Source of the DNA: Arenibacter algicola
Lineage (GTDB): Bacteria > Bacteroidota > Bacteroidia > Flavobacteriales > Flavobacteriaceae
DNA length: 64,000 nucleotides
Reading direction: 5' to 3'
Assembly: GCF_018860365.1 (NCBI RefSeq)
Contig: NZ_JAHKPO010000029.1
Coordinates: 62,001-126,000, forward strand
Both the position numbers and the translations under genes were made by a program. Within the stretch, counting starts at the first letter, position 1. Each line of letters begins with the position of its first letter. Below, piece by piece: positions 16,409-24,418 of this stretch. Below the pieces are notes generated by a model. It had not been told where the DNA came from, searched no databases, and was given only the letters and a program-made list of their open reading frames with translations.

Positions 16409-17272
16409 TTAAGAAATTTCAAGTTTATATCCCACGCCATGGATATTGATAATATTTATGGAATCATCGTCTTCAAATTTTTTCCGGATTTTCGAAATGA
16501 AGGTGTCCAGGCTCCGGCCAACAAAAACCCCATTATCTTCCCAAACCGCTTTAATGAGGAAGTCGCGTCTAATAATTTGATTTGGTTTTTCAGCAAATAT
16601 TGAAATCAATTCACATTCCTTCATACTAAGTTTAATAGTGGAACTACCTCTTACCAATTTATTCTGTTCTTTATGAAATTCATAATTACCAATTTTCGAA
16701 AACGGTGAAAGGCCTTCCTCGGAATAACTCATTTTCTCTTTCTTCCAATACAGCAATCCAAAACCTAAGAATCCTATTCCAATCAAAGAAATTATGGAAG
16801 AGTTCTTATTTTGTATTAATAACGATTGCTGCTCTGTAAAAAGAATTTTAATTTTATAATTATCCTTGGGCAGGTTTCGCCCAATGCAAGGAATAATGTT
16901 TTTTTCCATGTCCTTTTTGATTTCATAGCTATAAGAGACTTCCCCACTATCAAGGTTGATAACTTCTACGATATAGTTAATGGGCAAATGTGCAGTCTCA
17001 AAACTATGGCCAATAATAGTTACCAAGCTGTCGGGTAGAATCGACAACTTGTTTTGAAATGATAGTTCAAAATTATTCTTGTCCAATTCAACTATAGGCA
17101 ATATCAGTGATGTGGAGTCATCGTTCGACAATAGCAACCTGTTTCCCGAATCCCTTAAAGCAATTTTTACCCGCTCCGAAAAATTGTCATTTTCATCAAT
17201 GCCTACATAAGCCAATAAGGCAAAAGAAGATAGAACCAGCAAAAAACCTGAAATCAAAATTCTGTACTTCAT
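16409..17272 (-). CDS. Membrane-anchored winged-helix transcription regulator (ToxR-like)
   Basis: About 287 residues from the ATG at 17272 (an upstream ATG at 17290 adds six). An N-terminal signal or anchor helix, an extracytoplasmic sensor region (about 25-160), a transmembrane helix (about 163-180) and a C-terminal OmpR/PhoB-type winged helix (about 195-285; ECELISIFAEKPNQIIRRDFLIKAVW split over the fold, ending GVGYKLEI). A one-protein sensor-regulator like ToxR, but with the DNA-binding domain last. It is divergent from the YceI gene and probably controls it. The segment R9-R10 holds this regulator plus two genes, unlike the single-gene cassettes. Confidence 0.78.
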   Translation of the reverse strand: MKYRILISGFLLVLSSFALLAYVGIDENDNFSERVKIALRDSGNRLLLSNDDSTSLILPIVELDKNNFELSFQNKLSILPDSLVTIIGHSFETAHLPINYIVEVINLDSGEVSYSYEIKKDMEKNIIPCIGRNLPKDNYKIKILFTEQQSLLIQNKNSSIISLIGIGFLGFGLLYWKKEKMSYSEEGLSPFSKIGNYEFHKEQNKLVRGSSTIKLSMKECELISIFAEKPNQIIRRDFLIKAVWEDNGVFVGRSLDTFISKIRKKFEDDDSINIINIHGVGYKLEIS

Positions 17273-17340
17273 TATAATAATCATTACCAAGATTCAATTA
17301 GGTAAAAAGTTACAATTTTTTACACTTGTTTTACATTTTT

Positions 17341-17374
17341 TTGACATGATTTGGGAAACGTGACCATAGTTTTG
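17341..17374 (+). promoter_or_regulatory. Bacteroidota-type promoter of the YceI gene
   Basis: TAGTTTTG (17367-17374) fits the Bacteroidota -7 element TAnnTTTG and a TTTG ending at 17343 fits the -33 element with a spacing of 23 bases, slightly long. The expected start of transcription is a few bases before the ATG at 17390. Confidence 0.45.
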
Positions 17375-17389
17375 ATATAAATAGTAATC

Positions 17390-17980
17390 ATGAAAAAAGG
17401 TATATTATTATTATTATTCATCCTATGTTCAGTAGGTTTGGCAAGGGCACAAGAGGAGATTAAAATGAACACAAGCGAAAGTTTAATTAAGTGGACTGGC
17501 TCCAATCTTTTTAAGTTTAACAAACACCACGGTACTGTAAACTTTAAGAGTGGTGTGATTCTTAAAGATAAGGATTCTTTATCAGGAGGACGATTTGAGA
17601 TAGACATGAATTCTATTATAAATACCGATGGAAAATATAATGAAATGTTGGTATGGCACCTTAAAAATGAAGACTTTTTCAATGTAGAAAAATATCCAAA
17701 TGCCAAATTAGAAATTACGGGAATAAAATATTCCGACAGCATCAATTTGGATATTGAAGCGAATTTGACCATCAAAAATATAACCGAGCCAATAGCATAC
17801 AAGGCTATTTTAAAACATGATAAGGGCAAGTTGGTAATGACAACTAAATTTATTATTGATCGAACACGGTGGAAAGTGAACTATGAATCCAAGAGTTTGC
17901 TAAGTAGCTTAAAGGACGATACCATTTCCGATGCAATCGAATTCGAGGTTACTGTTGTCGCCAAAAACGAAAAATTGTGA
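17390..17980 (+). CDS. YceI-family periplasmic protein
   Basis: A 196-residue secreted protein with a signal peptide (cut near LARAQ). The lipocalin-like YceI beta-barrel is visible from SLIKWTGSN and the FEIDMNSI strand to the final IEFEVTVVA. YceI proteins bind isoprenoid-type lipids in the periplasm; the role here is unknown. It is divergent from the membrane regulator and only 2 bp before the WD40 gene, suggesting an operon. Confidence 0.85.
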   Translation: MKKGILLLLFILCSVGLARAQEEIKMNTSESLIKWTGSNLFKFNKHHGTVNFKSGVILKDKDSLSGGRFEIDMNSIINTDGKYNEMLVWHLKNEDFFNVEKYPNAKLEITGIKYSDSINLDIEANLTIKNITEPIAYKAILKHDKGKLVMTTKFIIDRTRWKVNYESKSLLSSLKDDTISDAIEFEVTVVAKNEKL

Positions 17981-17982
17981 AC

Positions 17983-18939
17983 ATGGAAATAAGAAAAGTG
18001 ATTATAATATACTGCCTTCTTATAATGGGTATAATGGATTGTTATTCGCAAGAACAGGATGAAAACAGAATTCTTTGGACAGCCAATTGGAGCAACGATG
18101 GTAATTTTATTGCTGTAGGGGGTGATGACAAAAGAATTAGAATATATAATGGCCACACTTTTGAACTACTTAGAATCTATAAGAATGAATCTGAAGTCAA
18201 ACGGGTTAGATGGCATCCTATAAAAAATATTTTGGCGATAGCCGCTATTGACAATGGTTCGAAAATCTTGGACGTTGAAAATGACAGGACTATTCAATTT
18301 GAAAGTGGAGATAATATTGGTGGTAGATCGATAGCCTGGAATTTCAATGGAGAATTGATTGCGATTGCAGATTATGAAGGGGTTCTAACTATTTGGACAA
18401 AAGATGGACAGCTCACTAACACTATAAAAAAAGAAGATACGAAAAGTTATGTTGCAGTTGATTGGCACCCTTTTAAAAACGAAATTATTGTTCTAGGTGA
18501 CGACATGTGGATCTATAACGAAAATGGGGATCTCCTGAAAAAAATTAAACATCGTGACGAGAAAGTATTGATGCTTTGTGTGAAATGGCACAAATCGGGA
18601 AAGTTCTTTGTAACAGGAGATTATGGAGATAATAAGGTCCCCTATAAACCATTACTGCAATTTTGGAATCCTAGCGGAACATTGATCCGGCAAATTGAGG
18701 TAAGTAAGACGGAATACAGAAATATAAGTTGGAATAAAACAGGTAACAGGTTGGCAACTGCGAGCGACGCTTTAAGAATATGGTCCAAAAAAGGGAAATT
18801 ATTAAAAACGGGATTCTCAGATGATAATTTGTGGGGAGTTGATTGGAGTCCTGACGGAAAGTATATTGTTACCTCTAGCCATTTTGGAAAAGTTATTGTT
18901 TGGGATAGGAATGCTAATGTTGTACGAAAATTAAATTAA
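17983..18939 (+). CDS. Secreted WD40-repeat protein
   Basis: About 318 residues with an N-terminal signal peptide (ending CYSQE). Six to seven WD-type repeats are seen (ANWSNDGNFIAVGG, VRWHPIKNILAIA, IAWNFNGELIAIA, VDWHPFKNEIIVL, ISWNKTGNRLATA, VDWSPDGKYIVTS), enough for a beta-propeller. Probably a periplasmic or surface binding scaffold. It follows YceI after 2 bp; a GTG at 17977 overlapping the YceI stop is an alternative start. Confidence 0.82.
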   Translation: MEIRKVIIIYCLLIMGIMDCYSQEQDENRILWTANWSNDGNFIAVGGDDKRIRIYNGHTFELLRIYKNESEVKRVRWHPIKNILAIAAIDNGSKILDVENDRTIQFESGDNIGGRSIAWNFNGELIAIADYEGVLTIWTKDGQLTNTIKKEDTKSYVAVDWHPFKNEIIVLGDDMWIYNENGDLLKKIKHRDEKVLMLCVKWHKSGKFFVTGDYGDNKVPYKPLLQFWNPSGTLIRQIEVSKTEYRNISWNKTGNRLATASDALRIWSKKGKLLKTGFSDDNLWGVDWSPDGKYIVTSSHFGKVIVWDRNANVVRKLN

Positions 18940-18952
18940 AAATAATATTGAT

Positions 18953-18970
18953 AAAGTTCAATTAAACAAT
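18953..18970 (+). repeat. Array repeat R10
   Basis: AAAGTTCAATTAAACAAT, four mismatches to consensus, 13 bp after the WD40 gene stop. Confidence 0.6.
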
Positions 18971-19021
18971 GGTCTAGGACAAAACATCTTTGAAATCAAA
19001 CTACAAATCAAATACATAAAA

Positions 19022-20101
19022 ATGACTATACTGAATACTCAAATTTATCTTCTCCTATTTTCTGTTGTTCTTATTACTTCCTGTGGTGCTAAGGACAAAC
19101 CAGCCAGATCAGAAAACACTACAAATGAATCAGAAGCAACCCCAAAAAAAAATTCACAAATATCCGAATATATAAGACAAATATTTCAGGATAAAAATGG
19201 AAACCTATGGTTTGGCACTAATGGGTATGGCGTAGCGCACTATGATGGAGATAGCATTTCTTATTTCTCCAATGCACAGGGATTTGATGGGCAACAAATT
19301 ACTGGCATCACAGAAGATAGGGAGAAAAATATATGGTTCGCTACGGACCATGGTGTTGTGAAATACGACTGGTCAAGTAATAATGAAGGTGGCAAACGGT
19401 TCACCAATTATACTGATTGGAAATATTTTAGAGGTCAAGGATTCTGGAGCATATTTGCGGACCGTAAAAATAATATTTGGGCAGGTTCAGAAACAGGTAT
19501 ATTTCTATTTGATGGCACAAACTGGGCGCCATTTGAACTTCCCTATCCTGAGAAAGTGACGGGCGAATTTATCACCAAGGGAACAAGCTGGTCTATAACA
19601 GAGGATAGGGCAGGTAATATGTGGTTTAGCACAAATGGTTTTGGTGGCTTTAAATTTGATGGCCGATCATTTACACAATATTCTGAAAAAGATGGGCTAA
19701 CGGATAACAGCGTTGACAATATAATGGAAGATAGCAAGGGGAATATATGGTTCGGAACAAGATTTGGTGGGGTAAGTCGATATGATGGTTTAACCTTTAC
19801 CAATTACACCGAAAAGAATAGTATTGGTAACAATGAAGTTTGTGTCATTTATGAAGATAAGAAGGGAAATATCTGGTTTAGCTCTGAAGGCTATGGTGTA
19901 TATCGTTATAATGGGGAATCTCTTCCGAACGGTAAGGCCAGCTTTACCAATTACAGTCAAAAGCAAGGTCTCGATGTTAGGGCTGTACAAACAATTTTTG
20001 AAGATAAAGAAGGTCGACTTTGGGTTGGTGGCGGAGGCGGACTTTATCGGTACGATGGTAAATCCTTTTTTAATGTCACAAAGAATGGACCTTGGAAGTA
20101 A
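19022..20101 (+). CDS. Two-component-regulator-propeller (Reg_prop) lipoprotein
   Basis: A 359-residue lipoprotein (lipobox ITSC, Cys21) made almost wholly of about seven repeats of the Reg_prop type (IFQDKNGNLWFGT, ITEDREKNIWFAT, IFADRKNNIWAGS, IMEDSKGNIWFGT, IYEDKKGNIWFSS, IFEDKEGRLWVGG). In hybrid two-component systems such propellers sense ligands; here only the propeller is present, with no kinase part. It is the only gene between R10 and R11. Confidence 0.83.
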   Translation: MTILNTQIYLLLFSVVLITSCGAKDKPARSENTTNESEATPKKNSQISEYIRQIFQDKNGNLWFGTNGYGVAHYDGDSISYFSNAQGFDGQQITGITEDREKNIWFATDHGVVKYDWSSNNEGGKRFTNYTDWKYFRGQGFWSIFADRKNNIWAGSETGIFLFDGTNWAPFELPYPEKVTGEFITKGTSWSITEDRAGNMWFSTNGFGGFKFDGRSFTQYSEKDGLTDNSVDNIMEDSKGNIWFGTRFGGVSRYDGLTFTNYTEKNSIGNNEVCVIYEDKKGNIWFSSEGYGVYRYNGESLPNGKASFTNYSQKQGLDVRAVQTIFEDKEGRLWVGGGGGLYRYDGKSFFNVTKNGPWK

Positions 20102-20162
20102 TATACTTGAGAAAAAAAACCCATAACAATGTATCTTAAGAGAAGTATTAGTCTAGTTCTCT

Positions 20163-20180
20163 AAAGTTCTAATAAAGAAT
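20163..20180 (+). repeat. Array repeat R11
   Basis: AAAGTTCTAATAAAGAAT, two mismatches. The 15 bases before it (AGTCTAGTTCTCT) match those before R7 and R8. Confidence 0.8.
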
Positions 20181-20439
20181 CATTTAAAGTCCGTAACGGA
20201 ACTTTCACTGCTATTCATACGTAGGCATGCTTAGGTCTATATGCAGGGTATCATCAATAGTGATATTCATTTGTTGGGGGCAAGCCTTTTAGGACAGTAA
20301 ACAATAAAAAGTTAAAGGACATATTTGACAGGGCAATTCTGAGACACTGATTTGCCTTCTACAACCATGACTAGGACTTCTCAATTGAAATGGACTCTGC
20401 TGAAACAGCTACAACCGTAAAAGTAAATTCGAACCAACT
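20181..20439. other. Long leader after R11 with a hairpin
   Basis: About 260 bp without an ORF. It starts with a near-perfect palindrome (20187-20206: AAAGTCCGT, A, ACGGAACTTT) whose ACGGAACT also occurs in the inverted repeat at 7029. AAAAAGTTAAAGGAC near 20308 may be a damaged repeat copy. Confidence 0.4.
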
Positions 20440-21081
20440 ATGATGAAACAGCACCTCTTTGCCCTACTTTCTACCTTGCTTTTTACACAGGTAGGAATTG
20501 CCCAATCCACTGGCGCCTTTACTGATTATCGCGATAGACAAACGTATAAAACCATCAGCTTTAAAAACGCTTTGACGGGCACTACATTTACATGGATGGC
20601 CCAAAACCTGAACTATAAAGTACAGGGCAGTTACGCGTATGATGACAATGAGAACAATCGAAAAGAGCTAGGCTTGCTATACACCTGGGAAGCAGCAAAA
20701 AAAGCTTGCCCAAACGGTTGGCATTTGGCAACGGATAGCGAATGGTCTATACTTGTGAGTGAATTTGGCGGAACCGACAAGGCAGGTGAAGCCCTCAAAA
20801 GCGTAAATGGCTGGAAAGAAGACGGCAACGGCACTAACAGCAGCGGGTTTAATGCGCTTCCAGGAGGTCAGCGCATGGCCGGTGGTAGTTATCGCGTCCT
20901 TGGTATCCTCGGTTTATGGTGGTCGTCCACGCATACCGGTGAAGAGGGCAAAGCCTGGGAATGGAACTTGCATTATGGTGGCCCATCCAATGTTGAACCA
21001 CTTAAATCAAATAAATCAAAAGTGTTCCGTTTCGATGCTGATATTCTTGGCGGACTATCGGTCCGTTGCGTTCGGAATTGA
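20440..21081 (+). CDS. FISUMP (Fibrobacter succinogenes major paralogous) domain protein
   Basis: A 213-residue secreted protein with signal peptide (ending GIAQS). It shows the FISUMP pattern: WMAQNLNYK, LGLLYTWEAAKKACPNGWHLATDSEWSIL in pieces, FNALPGGQRM, WWSSTHTGEEGKAWEWNL and the closing SVRCVRN. The domain is common in surface proteins of Bacteroidota and Fibrobacter and its function is unknown. It lies between R11 and R12. Confidence 0.85.
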   Translation: MMKQHLFALLSTLLFTQVGIAQSTGAFTDYRDRQTYKTISFKNALTGTTFTWMAQNLNYKVQGSYAYDDNENNRKELGLLYTWEAAKKACPNGWHLATDSEWSILVSEFGGTDKAGEALKSVNGWKEDGNGTNSSGFNALPGGQRMAGGSYRVLGILGLWWSSTHTGEEGKAWEWNLHYGGPSNVEPLKSNKSKVFRFDADILGGLSVRCVRN

Positions 21082-21148
21082 CTTATTTTATTTAAGTAAG
21101 TTTCCCAAATTTTCGAACAAAGCACACTTCAAAATTGTTTAATTTAGA

Positions 21149-21166
21149 AATGTTCAAATAAGGGAT
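21149..21166 (+). repeat. Array repeat R12
   Basis: AATGTTCAAATAAGGGAT, three mismatches. Only 55 bp separate its start from that of R13. Confidence 0.75.
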
Positions 21167-21203
21167 GAGTTAGACACTTTCTCGGAAAAACGTAATAGAA
21201 TTG

Positions 21204-21221
21204 AAAATTCAAGTAAGGGAT
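21204..21221 (+). repeat. Array repeat R13
   Basis: AAAATTCAAGTAAGGGAT, three mismatches. Its last two bases are the start of the ATG at 21220. Confidence 0.72.
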
Positions 21222-21738
21222 GAGAATAATATTAGCTATAAGTATTGGATTATTAGTATTGAATTGTCATGCTCAAAATGAGAATCCGTCAATAAGAAAC
21301 TTACTTCTTGAGCAATTGAAGCATACGCATAACAAAGAAGACTGGTTCGCTCCGATAAATATGGCCTTGGACGGTGTTACGGCCGAACAATCAAATTGGA
21401 GAGATAATTCGGAAAACCATTCAATAGGGCAATTGGTGTCGCACTTGATATTTTGGAACGAACGAGTACTCAATGCCTTTGAAGGAAATACCCTCCCCGA
21501 TTTTAATGATGACAATAATACTACTTTTAAACAGTTTAAAGGTGAGCAATGGCCTCTAGCAATCAGAAAGTTGGATAGCATTCAAACTGAATGGGAACAG
21601 AAAGTAATTGCGGCCACAGAGGAACAACTAAATGAATGGAGCTCGAACATTGTGAATGTTTGTTCCCATAACGCCTATCATACAGGGCAAATAATCTATA
21701 TTAGAAAGAGAAATGGATGGTGGCGAAAAATGGAATGA
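21220..21738 (+). CDS. DinB-family protein, exported
   Basis: A 172-residue protein with a short N-terminal hydrophobic segment (probable signal peptide ending NCHAQ) and a DinB four-helix bundle. The three metal His are likely those in SIGQLVSHLIFWNER and HNAYHTGQI. DinB/YfiT proteins are metal-dependent thiol transferases or related enzymes; a secreted form is less usual. The ATG overlaps repeat R13, whose GGGA provides the ribosome-binding site; R14 follows 10 bp after the stop. Confidence 0.75.
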   Translation: MRIILAISIGLLVLNCHAQNENPSIRNLLLEQLKHTHNKEDWFAPINMALDGVTAEQSNWRDNSENHSIGQLVSHLIFWNERVLNAFEGNTLPDFNDDNNTTFKQFKGEQWPLAIRKLDSIQTEWEQKVIAATEEQLNEWSSNIVNVCSHNAYHTGQIIYIRKRNGWWRKME

Positions 21739-21748
21739 CCACTAAACC

Positions 21749-21766
21749 AAAGTTTAAATAAATGGT
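21749..21766 (+). repeat. Array repeat R14
   Basis: AAAGTTTAAATAAATGGT, ending exactly before the ATG at 21767. Confidence 0.75.
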
Positions 21767-21976
21767 ATGTTAGAAGATGGTTTTAGGTCGCATAGATATA
21801 GCGATATATTGGGCAACTTAAGGGAGAATGGTTTTCTGAACGTTGAGGATGTTAGTAAGCTGCTAAAAGAATTTACAAGTACAAAAAAAATTACTTTTGC
21901 TTGCATAAGCAATGAAAAAGCCAAAATAGTTTCAGAAGCATTGATTGATAACTATAATCGACAAAAGTCTAAATAA
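21767..21976 (+). CDS. Small hypothetical protein, cassette gene
   Basis: A 69-residue charged helical protein of unknown function. Its ATG follows repeat R14 with no gap and its last codons and stop (QKSK then TAA) are made from repeat R15. The smallest clear cassette of the array. Confidence 0.5.
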   Translation: MLEDGFRSHRYSDILGNLRENGFLNVEDVSKLLKEFTSTKKITFACISNEKAKIVSEALIDNYNRQKSK

Positions 21977-21981
21977 TCATT
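21964..21981 (+). repeat. Array repeat R15
   Basis: AAAGTCTAAATAATCATT. Gives the stop (21974-21976) of the gene before it and lies 3 bp before the GTG start after it. Confidence 0.72.
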
Positions 21982-21984
21982 GGC

Positions 21985-22422
21985 GTGAGAGATAATATTT
22001 CCAATAGTTATGTAGCTCTTGAACTTCCCGTACAATGGGGTGATATGGATGCTGCACAACACGTGAACAACACAGTTTACCTTCGCTGGATAGAATCGGC
22101 ACGTATTGAGATGTTTCAAAAAATGCATGAAGGCGAGTTCGATTCTAATAGGATAGTTCCTATATTGGCTTGGCAGGATTGTAAATATATCTTTCCCGTG
22201 ACCTATCCAGATCAAGTTGTCATTTCTTTGGATATAATTGAATTGTTGGAAGATAGAGTGCTTTGCGAAGGTAAAATCTATAGCAAAAAACATAAGGGAA
22301 TTGTTGCAATATCTCAATCGTTGTTAATGGCCTATGATATGAAGGAATTAAAAAAATACCCCTTTCCTCAGACTTGGAGAAAAACATTCATAGATTTTTA
22401 TGGGGAATCGATTTTAAAATAA
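21985..22422 (+). CDS. Acyl-CoA thioesterase-like hotdog protein (4HBT family)
   Basis: A 145-residue protein starting at GTG 21985. VQWGDMDAAQHVNNTVYLRW (about residues 15-34) is the 4HBT motif with the catalytic Asp and the HVN helix start; the central helix and five strands follow. It probably hydrolyses acyl-CoA thioesters; the substrate is unknown. Bounded by R15 and R16. Confidence 0.83.
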   Translation: MRDNISNSYVALELPVQWGDMDAAQHVNNTVYLRWIESARIEMFQKMHEGEFDSNRIVPILAWQDCKYIFPVTYPDQVVISLDIIELLEDRVLCEGKIYSKKHKGIVAISQSLLMAYDMKELKKYPFPQTWRKTFIDFYGESILK

Positions 22423-22436
22423 TTCATATGCCCTAA

Positions 22437-22454
22437 AAAGTTCAAATAAAGGAT
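22437..22454 (+). repeat. Array repeat R16
   Basis: Exact consensus copy, 14 bp after the thioesterase stop, followed by the same hairpin as R7. Confidence 0.92.
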
Positions 22455-22473
22455 AGCATCAATGATGCTATCC
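22451..22473. repeat. Perfect hairpin joined to repeat R16
   Basis: Arms GGATAGCATCA and TGATGCTATCC with a single-base loop, identical to that at 13772. Together with the repeat this makes an identical block of about 40 bp at two places. Confidence 0.75.
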
Positions 22474-22501
22474 CGTTGATACACCTCATTAGAAAATAAA
22501 T

Positions 22502-23689
22502 ATGAGTACTGAAATACATTTAATAAACTGGAGAGGAGGAAATGTCCAAGCTGAGAGATTGGGAGCCAAAATTCTAATCATGGAAGGCTTTGAATCTGTC
22601 GATCCTCAATGTCCATTAGGAGGTCCAGACGGTCTTAAGGATATAATTTGTGAAAAGAATGGATGGGACTATGTTGCTGCATGCTATTTTGGGATTGATC
22701 AAAAGGCATTTAAGGATATTAAAGATAAATTCAACCATGACTTGGAAGGAGTCCACAAAAACGATGCAGATGGAATAGTATTTATAGCTAACCAACATAT
22801 TACTCCAGGAGAACGAACAGAATTAATTGAATTAGCATCACAGCAAGATAAGAAAGCCATAATATACCATAAAGAAAGAATAGTAGCTCTCTTAAATAGT
22901 CCAATGGGGTACGGGATTAGGCTTGAACTTTTTGGAATTGAAATGAATAAGGAAGAACAAACAAGTTTTTTCTCGCAACAAAACAACTTTTTGAAAAAGT
23001 TACTTGACAAACAATCTGAATATCTTTTAGATGAAATTGGAAAAAGATTCAGCTCAATAAAGTCTCCTCTTAAAAGAATTGAGCGAGTCGCAAACATGAC
23101 ATATGAAACCACTCTAAGTACAAGTGACTTAGTGAAGAAGAATGATAGAAGTGGAAGAGATAAAATTAAAGTAGTATTTCCTAAAGGTGACATAAATTCG
23201 AGTGAATTAGATTTAGCGGAACTTTGCTCACTCCATAAATTACTTCTATTTGGAGAACAAGGAACACAATTAGGAGAATTAAGGACACAAAAAGTTTGGA
23301 TTGGAAGTCCAACTGCAACTGGAATAGAAAATGCCACTTTTATACCGCCAGAACCAGAAATAGTAGCTGATGAAACAACTGGACTTCTGGAATGGTGGAG
23401 AACTAATTATACAGAGATTAAGAAAGATAGTCCAACTAACAAAATAAGTGCATTAGTCCATTTTCATCACCAATTTTTAAGAATTCACCCTTTTCTTGAT
23501 GGTAACGGGAGAGTCGCAAGATTCATTCTAAATCAACAAGCATCTGAACTATTTGAAATTGAACACAAGATTATAATTGATGACACTGATTTATATTATT
23601 TAGCTCTGAACGAAGGGCATAAAGGAAATTTGGAATCTTTAAATCGGTTAATAACTCAAGCCCTATTTGGAATGGAAACACTTGAATAA
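22502..23689 (+). CDS. Fic-domain protein with N-terminal nuclease-like domain
   Basis: A 395-residue protein. The C-terminal half carries the Fic motif HPFLDGNGRVAR (His329), expected to transfer AMP or another nucleotide part to target proteins. Residues 1-140 are different: a segment like AERLGAKILIMEGF followed by GGPDGLKDI resembles the core of Mrr-like PD-(D/E)xK domains, but the expected catalytic Lys is not obvious (YVAACYF follows), so it may be an inactive DNA or target-sensing domain. A candidate toxin or defence effector. It lies between R16 and R17. Confidence 0.82.
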   Translation: MSTEIHLINWRGGNVQAERLGAKILIMEGFESVDPQCPLGGPDGLKDIICEKNGWDYVAACYFGIDQKAFKDIKDKFNHDLEGVHKNDADGIVFIANQHITPGERTELIELASQQDKKAIIYHKERIVALLNSPMGYGIRLELFGIEMNKEEQTSFFSQQNNFLKKLLDKQSEYLLDEIGKRFSSIKSPLKRIERVANMTYETTLSTSDLVKKNDRSGRDKIKVVFPKGDINSSELDLAELCSLHKLLLFGEQGTQLGELRTQKVWIGSPTATGIENATFIPPEPEIVADETTGLLEWWRTNYTEIKKDSPTNKISALVHFHHQFLRIHPFLDGNGRVARFILNQQASELFEIEHKIIIDDTDLYYLALNEGHKGNLESLNRLITQALFGMETLE

Positions 23690-23691
23690 CG

Positions 23692-23765
23692 AGGTGTAAC
23701 AAGTGATATAAGATCAGACTTGCTATCGCTGCGTCCACTACATATCACCGATACGTTGAAAGTTT
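23692..23765. repeat. attC-like imperfect inverted repeat after the Fic gene
   Basis: Between the Fic stop and R17, AACAAGTGATAT (from 23700) and ATATCACCGATACGTT (to 23757) form an imperfect palindrome with AAC and GTT at its outer ends and a 7-bp GTGATAT/ATATCAC core. This resembles the general plan of integron attC sites, but most cassettes of the array are too tightly packed to hold one. Confidence 0.35.
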
Positions 23766-23776
23766 AAAAAAAGGAT
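23759..23776 (+). repeat. Array repeat R17
   Basis: AAAGTTTAAAAAAAGGAT, two mismatches, 10 bp before the ATG at 23787. Confidence 0.8.
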
Positions 23777-23786
23777 TATCAAGAAC

Positions 23787-23975
23787 ATGAGATATAAAGT
23801 TGCTCAAGGCATAATAAGCTTTGTTATTCTTACATTAGTTGGTTGCACAAAAGAGGAAGAATGTACAAGGATTGATAAAATTGGTGGTGGATTATTGCAC
23901 GAACAGGAAATTGAAGTCCCATGCGATTTTCCGGAGCCCAAACCCTTAGGCACGCTTCCAAATCAAAAAATCTAA
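23787..23975 (+). CDS. Small hypothetical lipoprotein
   Basis: A 62-residue peptide with a lipoprotein signal (LVGC, Cys20) and a short mature part with two further Cys. No family recognised. Single gene between R17 and R18. Confidence 0.5.
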   Translation: MRYKVAQGIISFVILTLVGCTKEEECTRIDKIGGGLLHEQEIEVPCDFPEPKPLGTLPNQKI

Positions 23976-24001
23976 ATTGGGGTGAAGTAATCCCGAAACA
24001 T

Positions 24002-24019
24002 AAAGTCTAAATAAACGAT
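24002..24019 (+). repeat. Array repeat R18
   Basis: AAAGTCTAAATAAACGAT, three mismatches, 5 bp before the ATG at 24025. Confidence 0.8.
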
Positions 24020-24024
24020 ATTAC

Positions 24025-24336
24025 ATGACCATAAAAAGAACCAATCATATAATTCATGATGATGAAGTTGAAATAGATTCCTTTCAATTGCAAATAATGT
24101 TTGGTCCTTCATATAAAGAGGACATAGAAATTGCGGTGAACTCTATATTTTGTAATTGTGGTGCCCAAAGTAAAAAGTTGGTCAACTATAAAAGTTATCT
24201 AAATAACCTTAATGACGTTATTTTAAAAGGGTTGTGCAATTCTTGCAATACCTTTGCCGCAAGATATATCGAGACGGGAGAGCGCAAGGGCATCGAGAAA
24301 ATCGCAAACCGAATCAGAAAATTAAACAAAGCTTAA
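24025..24336 (+). CDS. Hypothetical protein with zinc-finger-like cysteines
   Basis: A 103-residue protein with CNCG (about residues 47-50) and CNSC (about 75-78) that could form a zinc site, and a basic C-terminal helix. No family recognised. The gene ends within 2 bp of repeat R19. Confidence 0.5.
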   Translation: MTIKRTNHIIHDDEVEIDSFQLQIMFGPSYKEDIEIAVNSIFCNCGAQSKKLVNYKSYLNNLNDVILKGLCNSCNTFAARYIETGERKGIEKIANRIRKLNKA

Positions 24337-24352
24337 AATTCAAATAAAGGGT
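24335..24352 (+). repeat. Array repeat R19
   Basis: AAAATTCAAATAAAGGGT, two mismatches, overlapping the stop of the gene before it. Confidence 0.78.
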
Positions 24353-24366
24353 GGTTAGAAAACAAG

Positions 24367-24407
24367 TATTTTTGAATATGGTGCAAAAAAGAACTATATT
24401 GCACCAT
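24367..24407 (+). promoter_or_regulatory. parDE promoter and operator
   Basis: TATTTTTG (24367-24374) fits the Bacteroidota -7 element. Just after it, ATGGTGCAA (24378-24386) and TTGCACCAT (24399-24407) form a perfect 9-bp inverted repeat, 11 bp before the antitoxin ATG. This is the position of an antitoxin binding site for autorepression. Confidence 0.6.
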
Positions 24408-24418
24408 AATTTAAAATT

